Origin: Cladorhizidae sp. MBARI D1340-BT2
Taxonomy: Eukaryota; Porifera; Demospongiae; Poecilosclerida; Cladorhizidae
Direction of reading: 5' to 3'
Assembly: GCA_028752905.1 (NCBI GenBank)
Contig: JAQNBH010000002.1
Span: 29,363,762-29,427,761, forward strand
DNA: 64,000 nucleotides
Shown: positions 43,880 through 54,947 of the stretch, in pieces
Layout: each line of letters opens with the position of its first letter
Position numbering within the stretch: position 1 is the first letter of the stretch
Notes under the pieces: generated by a model
What the model saw: only the letters and a program-made list of their open reading frames with translations
Told to the model about the DNA's origin: nothing
The model's database searches: none
Made by a program: the position numbers and the translations under genes

Positions 43880-44216
43880 TTAACTTATAGTTACGTTAGA
43901 GCTCCATAGATTAAGCAAACTTCATGTTATGGACTTGATATATAGTTTAAAAGATAGATCTCTCTGTGTGCTCTCTTTTGATACTAGAATAATTATGTTG
44001 CATAGATATAACTGTAGGCAAGTTACTAGACCTAAAGTGGAGGGACCTCAAAGCCTGAATCGCTGAAACCTCCACATAAATAACTCCAGATTGCAAAGTG
44101 CTAAAAGACTTAAAATTGGCATCAGTGGCTAGAGGAAGCCCTCCTCTATTCAATAACAGTTTTTATTAGGCGTTAAAATGTAAGTACGTGGTCAAGCACG
44201 CGGGTGGAAAAGAATT
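43880..44216. mobile_element. Large foldback element, family B, copy 3, left arm
   Basis: TTAACTTATAGTTACGTTAGAGCTCC through AGGCGTTAAAATGTAAG to GTCAAGCACGCGGGTGGAAAA corresponds to the entire left arm of copies 1 and 2. It stops at the palindrome centre, where the Gmr1-type gypsy element begins. The matching right arm is at 49080-49215, after the gypsy element and a microsatellite. Confidence 0.75.
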
Positions 44217-44372
44217 TGAATGGGGTAATTTGATTGGTGATTTTGGGTTCACTTTTTCATTGCTTAGTCCCCAACATGCAGTTCATACACTTTAAGATGA
44301 ATGATTTTGATCATCCCCACCTCTCCTTTCCCCTTATGATTCTCGACATGCTTTCCCTTCCTGGTTGCCGCA

Positions 44373-45055
44373 TTGTGTCGTGAATCTGCCACTTGGGCCA
44401 GACTGACTCCCATCACCGATGTTGGCAACATGGAAATGTTTCTGAACAATTTCCAGAGCCATATGACTCTGTATGAAGTTTCACCTGAATATACTGGACA
44501 GCCAACCTCATCCCCCTGCTGGACCCAGTATCCCAGAAATACCAAGAGCAGATGCCTGACGATGAAAAGACGACATTCCAGTCTGTCAAGGCGGCACTGA
44601 TCTCCCTGCATGGTATCACGCCAAACCATTACAGGGTCAAAATTAGAGACCTGGCTCAGCTGCCCTCCGAACCCTGCCAACAATACGGCCTGCGAGTGCT
44701 TTCCCTAGTGATGCTCTGGGCCAAGGAGACATCATCCAAAGCAGATTTGATCGATCTTGTGAGCATGGATAAGATGCTGTCCACCCTCTCTGATCCCAAG
44801 TTCGAGTCCTGGGTCAGGGCTCGGAATCCATCCGCCACCAAGGAAGCCTCTCGCATTGCAGATGATTACATCCACAGTCTGCCTAAGATGGACGACCCCA
44901 AGAAGTGGGCAAGGCCTTCCTTCCATAGAACTACTGGACCGTTCGACCGCAACAAGCCTCTCCCTCAGGGTAAAGTACCCAAGTCGGACCCGTCCAAACC
45001 AGACTCTACCACTGCCAAGTCAAGGCCCCTCTCCTCCCAAACTTCGACCCAGTGA
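44373..45055 (+). pseudogene. Gmr1-type gypsy gag
   Basis: Two frames. 44373-44510 reads ARLTPITDVGNMEMFLNNFQ. After a one-base shift near 44500, 44552-45055 reads FQSVKAALISLHGITPNHYR, then a SCAN/retroviral-capsid-like helical part and KKWARPSFHRTTGPFDRNK. It would form the particle core that packages element RNA. A third shift near 45040 leads into the zinc knuckle frame. Confidence 0.7.
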
Positions 45056-45844
45056 AGGGCCCACGTTGCTACCACTGTCATGAGTATGGTCATGTGGCAG
45101 CCAAGTGTCCCAACAAAACTTGTCTGGTAAGCATGGTATATCATAAGTTACCTTTTGTCACCATTCCAGGTACAATCAACGGGAAAGAGGTCGGCCACCT
45201 CCTAGTAGATACAGCTTGTGACCTCTCACAAGTGCATCCCAGACGTTTGGCGAGGAACTATCGCCGTAAAGGACAAGTGATCATCACGGGACACAATGGC
45301 ACCTCCTCCAAACATCCAACCACCATGGTCCGCCTCAGTGTGAGAGGAAAAACCATACTGCTAAGTGAACTCTACACTACAATTTGATGGTCTCCTGGGA
45401 ACAGATTCGGCCGAATTATTCTCTCTTCTTCCCCACTCAGGACCCAGTGGCTCAGACAAGTCCATCCCCTCCCGACCAGTCCGGAGATGCAGACGACATG
45501 TGGACTATGTAGAGAACATGTCCTCCTCCACTGACTCTGAGAAGTCCAGTTTCGTCCCCACACACAGAGCCAGACCACAGACCAAGACGCAGGTGCAGTC
45601 ATCTACTCCACCATCCTCTGAGTTGTGTCCATCCTCTTCGGATGAAGAACTGACCCAGAACACTGGGCCTAAAGAGGAGGATCATGTACCCAACCTATCC
45701 CCTCAAGGCCACTCTATAGCTGACTTGCCTAACTTTGCAGACAATTTTTTTGGCAGGTATCCGACAAGAACCGACCGTCCCGCCACCAAAAGAGGCTTGA
45801 CCGACGTAGATACGCAGCTGTACGTGGACAACCAACGCTTCTAG
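45052..45844 (+). pseudogene. Gmr1-type gypsy zinc knuckle, protease and linker
   Basis: The zinc knuckle CYHCHEYGHVAAKC (CX2CX4HX4C) is at about 45064-45105. The aspartic protease core LLVDTACDLSQVH at about 45205-45245 has DTA in place of DTG, and the flap-side motif QVIITGHNG follows. Another shift at about 45370 leads to a Ser/Pro-rich acidic linker to 45844. The single-knuckle Gag end plus protease fits the position upstream of the integrase. Confidence 0.7.
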
Positions 45845-45900
45845 ATGGTGGACCTGACCAGCTCAAGGAATCCCAGTCCACTGACCCATCAATAAACATC

Positions 45901-48654
45901 ATGCGCAAGAAGTGCAACGACAGGATTGCCCCTTTCTTCCTCCGAGATGGTATCATGTTCCACAGCTGGATCCCACCTCACCAGAAAGAGCCAATTGACC
46001 AGGTCATCCTGCCACACAGCTACAGAGAGTCTGTACTCAGAACAGCCCACATGGCACCATGGGTGGGCCACTTTGGTCACAGGAGGACGACTGACAGAAT
46101 CATTCACCGCTTTTTCTGGCCTGGAGTAAGACAGGCCGTCGCAGACCTCTGCAGATGCTGCCAGACATGCCAGCGCACAGCCAAGGGAACTACCAGGAAA
46201 GTTCCTATGGTGCCACTACCAGTTATTTCAACACCATTTACCCGCATTGCCATGGATATGGTGGGACCACTGCCTGTGACCGATGAGGGTCACAGGTATA
46301 TCCTCACCATCGTGGACTATGGCTCCAGATACCTAGATGCAATACCTCTCCGCACAACCACCAGTAAGGATGTAGCAGAAGCTCTGGTGGACTACTTCTC
46401 GAGAGTCGGACTGCCGAAAGAGATCCTAACGGACAGGGGGGCAAACTTCTGTAGCCAACTGATGGACCACTTCTATGACCTCTTCAGCATATGCTACATC
46501 AAGACGTCGGCCTATCATCCTGAGACAGACGGAATGGTGGAGCGATATAACGCAATGCTCCAAAGTGGATTATGTAAGTATGTCACAAGATTTGGTGGGC
46601 AGTGGCACAAGTCACTGCCCTACTTATTGTTCGCTTTTCAAGAGACACCAAACAGCTCGACCGGATACAGTCCCTTTGAGCTGGTCTTTGGAAGAAACCC
46701 ACGAGGACCCCTAGAAGTGCTCAAGGAGGCATGGCAAGAACCCCATAGTTGCCCTGAAAGTGTCCTCTCGCACATGATGGCCACCTACGCTAGACTTGAG
46801 GCAGCCAGAGACATTGCCTCCATCACTGAACGTGACAACAAGCAACAAATGAAGTTGTGGTATGACCAGAAGGCTCGGGAGAGGTCATTTGCGGTGGGAG
46901 ATTTGGTCCTTGTTCTGTTGCCATCCTCCACCAACAAGCTTTTGGCGAAATGGCAGGGACCATTCCCCATCACTGATATCCTCTTCCCAACCACCTACCG
47001 TGTCAGGATGGCTGGCTCCAGGAAGCCTTCTCGCACATACCATGTCAACATGCTTGCCAGGTGGGAGTCCCCTTCAGCGGTATACCTGTACAGCTCTGCC
47101 GAGTCACAAGTGCAGGACCACGAGGACATCCCTACCTGGTCTGACACATCTTCACCTGATCCACCCAGAATAAATCCAGAACTTCTCCCGACCCAGAGAG
47201 AGGACCTACTCCATCTCCTTGCTGCCCACGACAAGGTGTTTAGTGATCAGCCCGGACTCACAGAGCTCACCTCCATCTCCATTGATACAGGCGAGTCTGT
47301 ACCCCTTAGCTCTCCCCCTTATCGCCTACCTAAGGCTCGGGTGCAGACCGTAAAGGATGAGATAGCGTCTATGCTGAGGGCTGGCATTATTGAGGTAAGC
47401 AGGAGTCCATGGGCCTCACCAATAGTCCTCGTTACAAAAAAGGATGGGTCACTTAGGTTGTGTGTAGACTACCGCAAACTCAATGCGGTGACCCGTCCCG
47501 ACCCCTTCCCTATGCCGAGAGTAGAAGACCTCTTAGACGGTCTCTCAGGGGCCAGTTTTATCACAACCCTCGACTTGACGAAAGGATATTGGCAGGTGCC
47601 AGTGGCCGAGGGCTCACGGAAGAAGACTGCTTTCACGACGCCATTTGGGAAAAATCAGTTCTCCGTGATGCCCTTAGGCCTCGTCGGAGCACCTGCTACC
47701 TTCCAACGCCTTATGAACTCTCTAGTGGGTGACCTGACGACCCACGTCGCTGCCTACATGGACAACCTGGTTGTCTTCAGTACCACTTGGACAGATCACA
47801 TGGCTCACATACATGAGACACTCTGCAGGCTGGAGGGGGCAGGATTGACAGTGAAGATGAGCAAGTGCCAATTCAGCATGCACGAATGCCTCTACCTTGG
47901 CCACAGAGTGGGACATGGCCAGGTACAGTCTGGGTCCACTCCATCAAAAACTTCATTCGTCCCCGGACAAAGAAAGACGTCCGGTCTTTTCTCAGGTTGG
48001 CTGGGTATTACCGGAGATTTGTACCCCCCTACGCCGACATTTCAGCTCCACTATCTGACCTCACATGTAAGGAACTCCCAAACAAGGTCAAGTGGACAGT
48101 CAGCATTCGAGCAACACAAGCAGTCACTCTCAACTGACCCTGTCCTGCAGGGACCCAACTACACTCAACCATTCATACTGCAGACAGATGCCTCTGACGT
48201 GGGCATCCAACATTCAGACGAGAATGGAGATCGCCCCATTGCTTTCTATTCAAGGAAGCTCTGCAGCCGCCAGAGAAATTATGCAGCTGTGGAACGTGAA
48301 TGCCTGGCCATAGTCGATGGTGTCCGACACTTCGAAGTCTACCTCACAGGAGTCTCCTTCACAATAGTAACCGACCACAGTAGTTTACGCTACCTACATA
48401 ATATGAAGGATGTTGGTGGTCGACTGAGCAGGTGGTCCCTACGTCTTCAACCATTCTCCTACTCCATCATGCACCGTCCTGGAGCCGACAACGGCAATGC
48501 AGATGGTCTCTCTGGATCGCAGATGCACCAGATAATCTGCCCCCAGATTCGCTGCAGGAGGGGGAGGGGAGGAGTGTTGGGGATCCCCAACCCATGGAGA
48601 ACCCCAGACCACAACAGACTAACTGAACCATTTCCTAATTGGGGCATAACCTAG
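45901..48654 (+). pseudogene. Gmr1-type gypsy pol: integrase, reverse transcriptase, RNase H
   Basis: A frame of 917 codons. Integrase zinc domain (H..H in TAHMAPWVGHFGH, C..C in CRCCQTC) near residues 48-88; catalytic D in MDMVGPLP (near 119), D in ILTDRGANF (177), E in DGMVERYN (216). Then a GPF/Y-like tail (KWQGPFPITD). Reverse transcriptase from about residue 460: LCVDYRKLNAVTRPD, LDLTKGYWQVPV, and at residue 618 the catalytic box YMDNLVVFS, where the second Asp is Asn. RNase H begins ILQTDASDVG near 761 and ends IMHRPGADNGNADGLS. Two compensating shifts (about 47935 and 48110) put RSFLRLAGYYRRFVPPYADI in another frame. The altered active site and the shifts mean it is dead. Confidence 0.85.
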
Positions 48655-48885
48655 TAGCATGAGAAGTAACCACTAGAATGTATAATTAGCTAGATCACGT
48701 GAACTGTACATGTATCATATATTACCAAATAAGGTCCTGGCTGGGACTCATGTGGCAGCCTATTTAAGGGAGCCACCATAGAGGCCCAGACAGAACCAGC
48801 TGAGTTGTATTCTGAATGAAGCATCTTTTATGATCTTTTCCTATACCTCATCTATTCATCCCGCAACTTCCCCAAATCCCTAACA
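48575..48885 (+). repeat. 3' LTR of the Gmr1-type gypsy element
   Basis: It starts TGTTGGGGATCCCC directly after a polypurine tract and ends AATCCCTAACA, giving TG...CA ends and short imperfect inverted termini. Length 311 bp. TATTTAAG at about 48760 may be the promoter. No second copy was found upstream of gag. Confidence 0.7.
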
Positions 48886-48947
48886 ATACCAATAATAATA
48901 ACAATAACAATAACAATAACAATAATAACAATAACAACAATAATAAC

Positions 48948-49046
<99 letters not shown>

Positions 49047-49047
49047 T
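48886..49047. repeat. Trinucleotide repeat (AAT/AAC)n
   Basis: It starts right at the LTR end, first AATAAC mixed, then a pure AAT block of about 90 bp. Confidence 0.95.
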
Positions 49048-49079
49048 AGTAGAAAAATAAAAATAAAATAAACTCATTG

Positions 49080-49215
49080 TATAGAGTAGGGCTTCCTCTA
49101 GCCACTGGGTACTAATTTCAAATCTTTAGCATTTTGCAATCTGGAGATATTTATGTGGAGGTTTAAGGCATTCAGGTTTTGAGGTCCCTCCACTTTAGGT
49201 CTAACTTGCCTGTAG
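49080..49215. mobile_element. Large foldback element, family B, copy 3, right arm
   Basis: GTAGGGCTTCCTCTAGCCACT through CAATCTGGAGATATTTATGTGGAGG to CCTCCACTTTAGGTCTAACTTGCC is the inverse of 44010-44140. The inner 80 bp and the outer end are missing. Just behind it (49245-49315) is a piece of family A (TGATGAAGACTAGTCGAAACGTC). Confidence 0.7.
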
Positions 49216-49504
49216 TTATATTTACCTATTATTAGCAATAGTTATTTCCTGATGAAGACTAGTCGAAACGTCAAGTGAATAAAAATTTAAGTTAATTATT
49301 GAGAAGATGATTTAATAGTCGATATTTTCAAACTCTGCTTCTAATGGTTAATGCAATGACTGTTTCTATTGATTGTGGTGGACGCGCTAGGTGGTACACG
49401 CAATTGAATGATGAATCGAAATAGTAATTGAAAGAACACTTGCCCAAGCACTTGCACAAAACAGACAACTCAACAAAACAGGAATTGAGTTTGCTTTTAA
49501 GTGT

Positions 49505-49530
49505 GGGGGGGGGGGGGGGGGGGGGGGGGG
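49505..49530. repeat. Poly-G tract
   Basis: 26 consecutive G after a TGTG start; a second G-rich tract is at 49868-49893 (interrupted by one C). Confidence 0.95.
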
Positions 49531-49548
49531 TACAGTTGCATTTTGTAA

Positions 49549-49760
49549 AACTTATGGTTACCACTTTAGAGCTCCGTATATTCTGCAAACTTCATGGCAT
49601 GGACTTGATATATAGCTCAAGAGATAGGTCTATCTGTGTGCTCTCTTTTGATATAATTTTATTCCTTTTTTAAAGCGACAGATTTTTTTTTTTAATTAAC
49701 TAAGCTAAAGTTACAAGTTAAATGCAGCCAAAGTGGGGGGACCTCAAAACCTGAATGTGC
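49549..49760. mobile_element. Large foldback element, family B, copy 4, half
   Basis: CTTATGGTTACCACTTTAGAGCTCC through CTCTCTTTTGATAT matches the outer left arm, and CAAAGTGGGGGGACCTCAAAACCTGAAT continues it after a 60-bp replacement. There is no right arm. Confidence 0.7.
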
Positions 49761-49929
49761 CTACCGCAGAGACTCCAATCTTAGGATATAAAATTCAGTA
49801 CTCTGAACTTAAGATTTCAGTATTTTAGAACAGTTTCAGTACTTTTAGAACAGTTTCAGTACTTTGAGGGGGGGCGGGGGGGGGGGGGGGGGGAGGGTGA
49901 AGATGCTGGAATATTGTGTGTCCTAGGTG

Positions 49930-50461
49930 GGCATAGTCTTCAGTGGTTATTTCGATTTGGAGCTGTACATGTGGTTGTAGTTTCGATGTCCCTTTGGTCC
50001 ATCTGCCACTGGTCTGGTCGTACGTGTGGTGCTCCATGGCGGTGTTGGGGTTATTGATGACACACATGTAATCACTCATGGCATTCTCCTGCTGTGTGTG
50101 CCTTTGTCGAGATACCTTTTCCAGGTGGTGAGGCTTGCCACAGCCGGCGCATGTGGTCCCGAATGCTGGGCATTCTGTCCTTCTGATCCTGGTGGGGGCG
50201 TTCTTCTCATGGCCCCTTCCTCCACAGTAGGAGCATGCTTCCTCTCTCTGGGGTGGTCCTGTCCTGGATGGTCTCCTCTCTATGTCTGGCCTCCTCACCT
50301 TCTCTACCCTGGCTGCCTGTGTTGGTGCAGTCGCTCTGTGGTTCAGGGCGTGGGCTGACAGCATTGCAGCTGCTAGTGTGGGTTCTAGGTCTGGTAGGAT
50401 ATACGTACAGCCTACGAATGGGCACTTTAGTCTTTACTTCAGTCATCGTGATGGTGGGCAC
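49930..50461 (-). pseudogene. Gag fragment of a second gypsy family
   Basis: The minus strand reads, in two frames, a helical Ala-rich part (LSAHALNHRATAPTQAARVE) and two knuckle-like motifs, CSYCGGRGHEKNAP and CAGCGKPHHLEKV, joined by RTECPAFGTT. This double motif with (K)NAP.RIR..ECPA is what I know from gag of the metazoan gypsy group whose pol appears at 58.8 kb. After it comes HHTYDQTSGRWTKGTSKLQP. Only this part survives. Confidence 0.65.
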
Positions 50462-50519
50462 TAATTCGGGTTAGTCTCCTCTCCGATCTGCTGGCTTCTT
50501 CGTGTGGCTGCAGTTTGGG

Positions 50520-50640
50520 GTCCATCGAACATCAATACTGCGAGTTGATACCAGCATAGATATTAGAGCTATTGCTCATTTGATCAAAGATGCAACTAGG
50601 TATAAATAGGTTCTTAAGAATAGCAATGCTGGTATATTAA
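50520..50640. repeat. LTR-like end carrying a small inverted segment
   Basis: GAACATCAATACTGCGAGTTGATACCAGCAT is shared in the same orientation with 62112-62142. The next 75 bp (GAGCTATTGCTCATTTGATC through AGAATAGCAATGCTGGTA) are shared with 62143-62200 but inverted. The segment is bounded by TACCAGCAT and ATGCTGGTA. Confidence 0.7.
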
Positions 50641-51072
50641 GGGAGGAAGAGGGCTGAAAAGAGGGCTGAAAACACATATTTTTCAAAAAATAATTTTTTG
50701 GCCCAAAAGGGTTCATAATAATTATGTCTGGAGTTTGAGTTTCAAGTTTCAGAGCAAGTGAATACTTGCATCAGAAGATATAGCCATTTTTATACAGTGC
50801 ATTATTATTCCATTTCATTTCACTTCACATTGGAAGAGGTTCTCTCCCAGTCTTACCTGGCTACAATCGGGTGGTCGGCGATGATCGCCTACCCAAAATA
50901 CAGTTTTTATATATCAAAATGTTGCCAATTTCATGGAGACCCTTACCAGTCGTTTGCGCAATGAATTGGCCAGTGGGTAGTGCGCAACCTCTAATACGAG
51001 CACGTTTTTTTTAGGTCACGTGTTTTTTAGTCAGTTCGCCAGAATCACTTGAAACTTTCACACTGTTGAGTT
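50641..51072. other. Non-coding, upstream of the Mutator-like gene 2
   Basis: No gene. AGGGCTGAAA is duplicated in tandem near 50650-50675. Confidence 0.4.
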
Positions 51073-51516
51073 ATGGGGAAGAGAACAGAGAAGCATTTTA
51101 AACAGAAAGGCCAAGGATTCAAGAAGAGTGACGACAAGAAGAAGAAAGCCCTACAGGCGGCTGTTGTTGAGCCTGTCACAGTAGACGCGCCAGGCAAGTT
51201 TTAATGTTTATCTCCGTACTAAAAAGTTACTAGCTGTTTCCTTCCTTTGTTAGTGAGTCTCTTGGATCCTGTAGGTGGGGTAGCGCCTTCTGTGAACCTT
51301 CACTTACCTTGCAATCAATTGCAAATGTCTGAAGAGAGGCCAGTTCCATTTGTGACTATGACCAGTGACTATGACCAGGAAGAAGTTGGCTCTCATGGAT
51401 CGTTCAGCTGCTTCTGTGGCTGTTGCTACTGGATCTACTGGCTCTACCTCTTTGGACTCGGGTGGTGTTGGAGAACTAGGTAAGGGTAATCGTATAATAA
51501 ACTTAGATAAGCTTAA

Positions 51517-53391
51517 CTCTTTAGGGCCGATAATTGAAATAACGCCGCGCAAGCGTCTGCCGGAATTAATTGAGTAATTCGTTTTATTAGCCCGAGAGAA
51601 AAACACCTTGGGCTCTTTTGAAGTCATGGGACGCTTCAGGACAACCAGGTTAGCGTGTTGATAGCTTACATGGCCCTTGAAGTCATGGGACAGCTTCTTC
51701 GCTTCAGGGCTCAACTAGGTTAGCGTGTTGCTAGCTTACCTGGCTACTTCTAAACAAAGCACACTAAGTTTGTTTTGCTTTTAGCGATCTCTGCGGTCTG
51801 TTGGCTTCGAAATCGTTTTACTATAGAGCTAGAGCTGCCATTATGCCATGGTAGTAGTTTCATTCACGTAAATAGTTTCAAAAAGGTAAGCTAGATAATT
51901 GATTGAGTATATAATTAGTAGTAATTAGTTTTAGTCGCGTGAGAGAAAAACACCGTGGGCACTTCAAGTCATGGGACAGCTTCTTCGCTTCAGGACTCAA
52001 CCAGGTTAGCGTGTTGATAGCTTACATGGCCCTTGAAGTCATGGGACAGCTTCTTCGCTTCAGGGCTCAACTAGGTTAGTGTGTTGCTAGCTTACCTGGC
52101 TACTTCTAAACAAAGCACACTAAGTTTGTTTTGCTTTTAGCGATTTCTGTCGGCTTCGAGATCTTCTTACTATAGAGCTGCCATGATGCCATGCTACGTA
52201 GTTTCATGACGCAAATAGTTCCAAAAAAGTAAGCGTGAAGCTTACCTCCGATCAGTATTTTTGTTGTCAGTACTCTGTTCACATTCAAAGGAAAGGACAT
52301 GATGTTACCAATATTTTCAGGACAAGACACATGGATATAAGACACATGGATATACTGATAAGTTGCTGAGATATTGAATGTCAATAATATATTGTTTTGC
52401 TAGGTAGAAGTAAGTTGAGCATGAAACATAATCATATATATGTCTAGCTATTATTATTGAATGTGAGAAATAGTGTGCCAGCTTGTAGCAGTCCTCTTTT
52501 AGGCATATATGTGGCTTCCCTGGACAGGCATTGCATACCCATATGCTCTGTCGGGAGGGCACACGTGTTTTTTTGGCACTAGATGCATCTCCTAGATATA
52601 TCGCCTCTTGCAGGAAAGTGGTCTAGGCGAGGAAGTGTTGGTGGTAATAGTTCTGTGGCAGAGCTACTTGGCCTCTGAGAAGAGAGCAGTGGCTGGTTGG
52701 TCGACTGAGAGAGTGGTTGTGGTGGATTTGGTGGCACGGGTAGGGTTTGTTGAGATATGTGTTGTGGGTTGGTTGACGACTGAGATGGTTGTATAGTTGG
52801 TGCTATAAGTACATGCTGAAGAACATCTATAGTGTATTGACATTGTTATGTATTGACATGGATATGTTACATGTTTGTTGTTGTTTCACCCACCTGTAGC
52901 AAATGTAAATCCTGGACTGAGCTGTGTACCAGTATCATTCTGACCTATAGCTGGTGGAGGTGAAGCTCACTCCTCTGAAAATATTTATTTTTGTAAATAT
53001 AATCATTGAACAATTCATCATAAAGAAACCATTGATGTTGGGGTGAAGTTCTGAATCACTTGCTGGAGGAGGTTATACAAGATTTAAAAAACATTACCAT
53101 TGTCTTCCATAACTTCAAGGTCATCATCACTTCCTTCTGCTATGTATTCAAAGATGCTGTTGTCATAACCAGAAAAAAAGTCTACAACACACTCGAGAGA
53201 AAATCTTTTTGCCATTATCAGTTGTGGGCAGAGCAGCTACAAGTAAACACAGCTGCAAGATATTAGATTACGCAATGGCCATGTAAATATAGCGCGCTAA
53301 AGTGATTAGTGTTTCTCCGCGACAAAAGTCGCTATCGTCGTTACGGACAATTAAAATATGCGCGTGAAAAGTCGCTATCGGCCCTAAAGAG
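51517..53391 (-). mobile_element. piggyBac derivative with core deleted
   Basis: TTAA at 51513-51516 and 53392-53395. Terminal inverted repeats CTCTTTAGGGCCGATA (16 of 16) at 51517 and, inverted, ending 53391. On the minus strand a short first exon starts MAKRFSLECVVDFFSGYDNS (about 53210) with an acidic end and donor GGTAATG. A Thr-rich stretch follows near 52620-52790, and at 52480-52560 a C-terminal zinc motif, WVCNACPGKPHICLKEDCYK, as in the cysteine-rich end of piggyBac transposases. The DDE core is absent. Length 1875 bp. It contains a 300-bp direct duplication (51592-51895 and 51941-52225). Confidence 0.75.
51592..52225. repeat. 300-bp direct duplication inside the piggyBac derivative
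   Basis: GAGAGAAAAACACC...GTCATGGGAC at 51592 recurs at 51941; the copies run through CAAAGCACACTAAGTTTGTT to CCAT(T/G)ATGCCATG with a few differences. Within each copy AGTCATGGGACAGCTTCTTC and GGTTAGCGTGTTG repeat again at about 75-bp spacing. Confidence 0.85.
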
Positions 53392-53680
53392 TTAAGAGAG
53401 GTCACAGAAAGGTGTAATAAGTGTATTCAATGTGGTAACTGAGCTCCCTTGCAACTGAAGCCCATAGGGCAGGCATGGTGTCTCATTGGATCACGTGTCG
53501 TTTACGACTCCAGCCATCAAAAAAAAATTCGTGGGCGTTTTTTTAAGTTGACGCACGCACGTTTTGGGTGTCTTTTTTAAATTTTTTTAATTAAAAAAAA
53601 AAATTTTTTTTTAACCGTGGCAGCGTTTTTTAAAGTTGACGCACGGGCGGGGGTACACGTGGGAATTGAATTTTTTTTTT

Positions 53681-53808
53681 GCATTGCAGCTGATTTGGAG
53701 GGGGGAGTCTTTTTTCATGAAATATCATCCAAATAAAAATATCTGCATTGCAGCTGATTTGGAAGGGGTAGTCTTTTTTCATGAAATATCATCCAAATAA
53801 AAATATCA
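53681..53808. repeat. 64-bp tandem duplication near the left Merlin end
   Basis: GCATTGCAGCTGATTTGGA(G/A)GGGG through TCATCCAAATAAAAATATCT is present twice in tandem. Confidence 0.9.
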
Positions 53809-53853
53809 AATAAATAGTAATACAATCAAACAGTTTAAATTTCTGTTAAAATG

Positions 53854-54947
53854 TTATTGTAAGTTAAAGCTACAGTTGGTCCGTTTCTCTCCCGCCACAA
53901 ACTCATCCAGGTAGGATGGGAGCTGGTGGCGATGCACTCCTTTCATCCTCTTTAGCTTCACCTTCACCTGCACAATATAATAATTGTTGTTAAAATTTAA
54001 AAAAATCTTGTTGTTAAAATTTAAATAAATTATGTTCCACAGACCATACCCTGTTCCAATATGATTCAATATTTTGGGTGTGCACACCCATACTCTGATC
54101 CACAAACTCAATCGAGTGGTTCACAGTTTCATGTGCCACAATCCCAGGCAGAGTAGCCACCTGCCTATAGGCTGCCCACTGGTCAGAATAGATTATCGAT
54201 CCAGGTGCAGCATGGGCCTGGATAATGGGTAGCAAGGTGGCTGCATCCCTCTTATCCACAACTTGCATGTAACCTAAATAAATTTCATTGAATTAAAATC
54301 TTTGAAATAGGCACAATACGTTTATCAAGTGTACCAAGAGCAGGCGTATGCACCGTGTCAACCATCCAAAAAATCCAAGTCTCCTTAGTAGGTGGGCGGC
54401 CTCTATGATGCTAAACAGTCAATACCGAAAGTGATCATCCATTCAAGTATATCAATGTTACAGTGATAACTTCGGTTTGTGCGTGAACTGTGACTCGTCT
54501 ATTTGAATAACGGATCCAACAACACCAAGCACAATCTGTGTTCGACATAGTGCTGCAGAGCACACTTCCCTCAGCCACTGGTACACATTTATTGCACTTT
54601 TCTTGCTGCAGCCAGACTCATCTGCTGCATCCAATACAAGGTACTGTCTCACCCACCAATATAGCCATGTCTGAAGGACCATGTGCGATTTGGAGAAAAA
54701 ACTCCCATGCCGAATTGATCGAAAAGATTTACAACTAGGGCATGCCCAAGTTTTGCCATTCTTCAGTTCGCTTTTTTCCCTCATCACCATTGAAGTACTA
54801 CACCTATACACGGGTATAACAATTATGTGATGTCTTATAACATAGTATTATAATTATGTGATGTCTTATCTGGAACATGAAAAAGATAGACCTTATCTTA
54901 CCTGGAACATGAAAAGCAGCAGGAGCAATGGACCTCAGTGTTGCCAT
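53854..54947 (-). CDS. Merlin (ISXO2-type) transposase, multi-exon
   Basis: Minus-strand exons: 54947-54902 (MATLRSIAPAAFHVP), about 54805-54471, 54402-54335, 54273-54050 and 53967-53854. Introns: GTTATC...ATAG (68 nt), GTACAC...TTTAG (61 nt), GTATGG...TGCAG (82 nt). Phases agree for exons 2-5; the exon 1-2 joint does not fit simply and is uncertain. The product has a Cys pair (WACPSCKSFRSIRHGSFF), a helical part, then catalytic D in VIQIDESQF, GRPPTKETWIFWMVD, D in IIYSDQWAAY, and E in HTQNIESYWN, followed by VKVKLKRMKGVHRHQLPSYL. These are the DDE blocks of IS1016/ISXO2/Merlin transposases. No stop or frameshift was seen in exons 2-5 (about 247 codons). Confidence 0.8.

Larger units (their letters stand above)
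44264..48885 (+). mobile_element. Ty3/gypsy retrotransposon of Gmr1 type
   Basis: Domain order along the plus strand is gag, zinc knuckle, protease, integrase, reverse transcriptase, RNase H, then a polypurine tract (GGAGGGGGAGGGGAGGAG, 48557-48574) and a 3' LTR. Integrase before reverse transcriptase is the mark of Gmr1-like gypsy elements (first described from cod). The 5' LTR is missing, so the copy is truncated at about 44220-44264. It lies between the two arms of foldback B copy 3. Confidence 0.8.

Noticed and set aside
44217..44300. A 5' LTR for the Gmr1-type element
   Set aside because: The sequence here does not resemble the 3' LTR at 48575-48885; the copy is 5'-truncated.
48880..49077. 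Poly-tyrosine reading frame
   Set aside because: An artefact of the AAT microsatellite.
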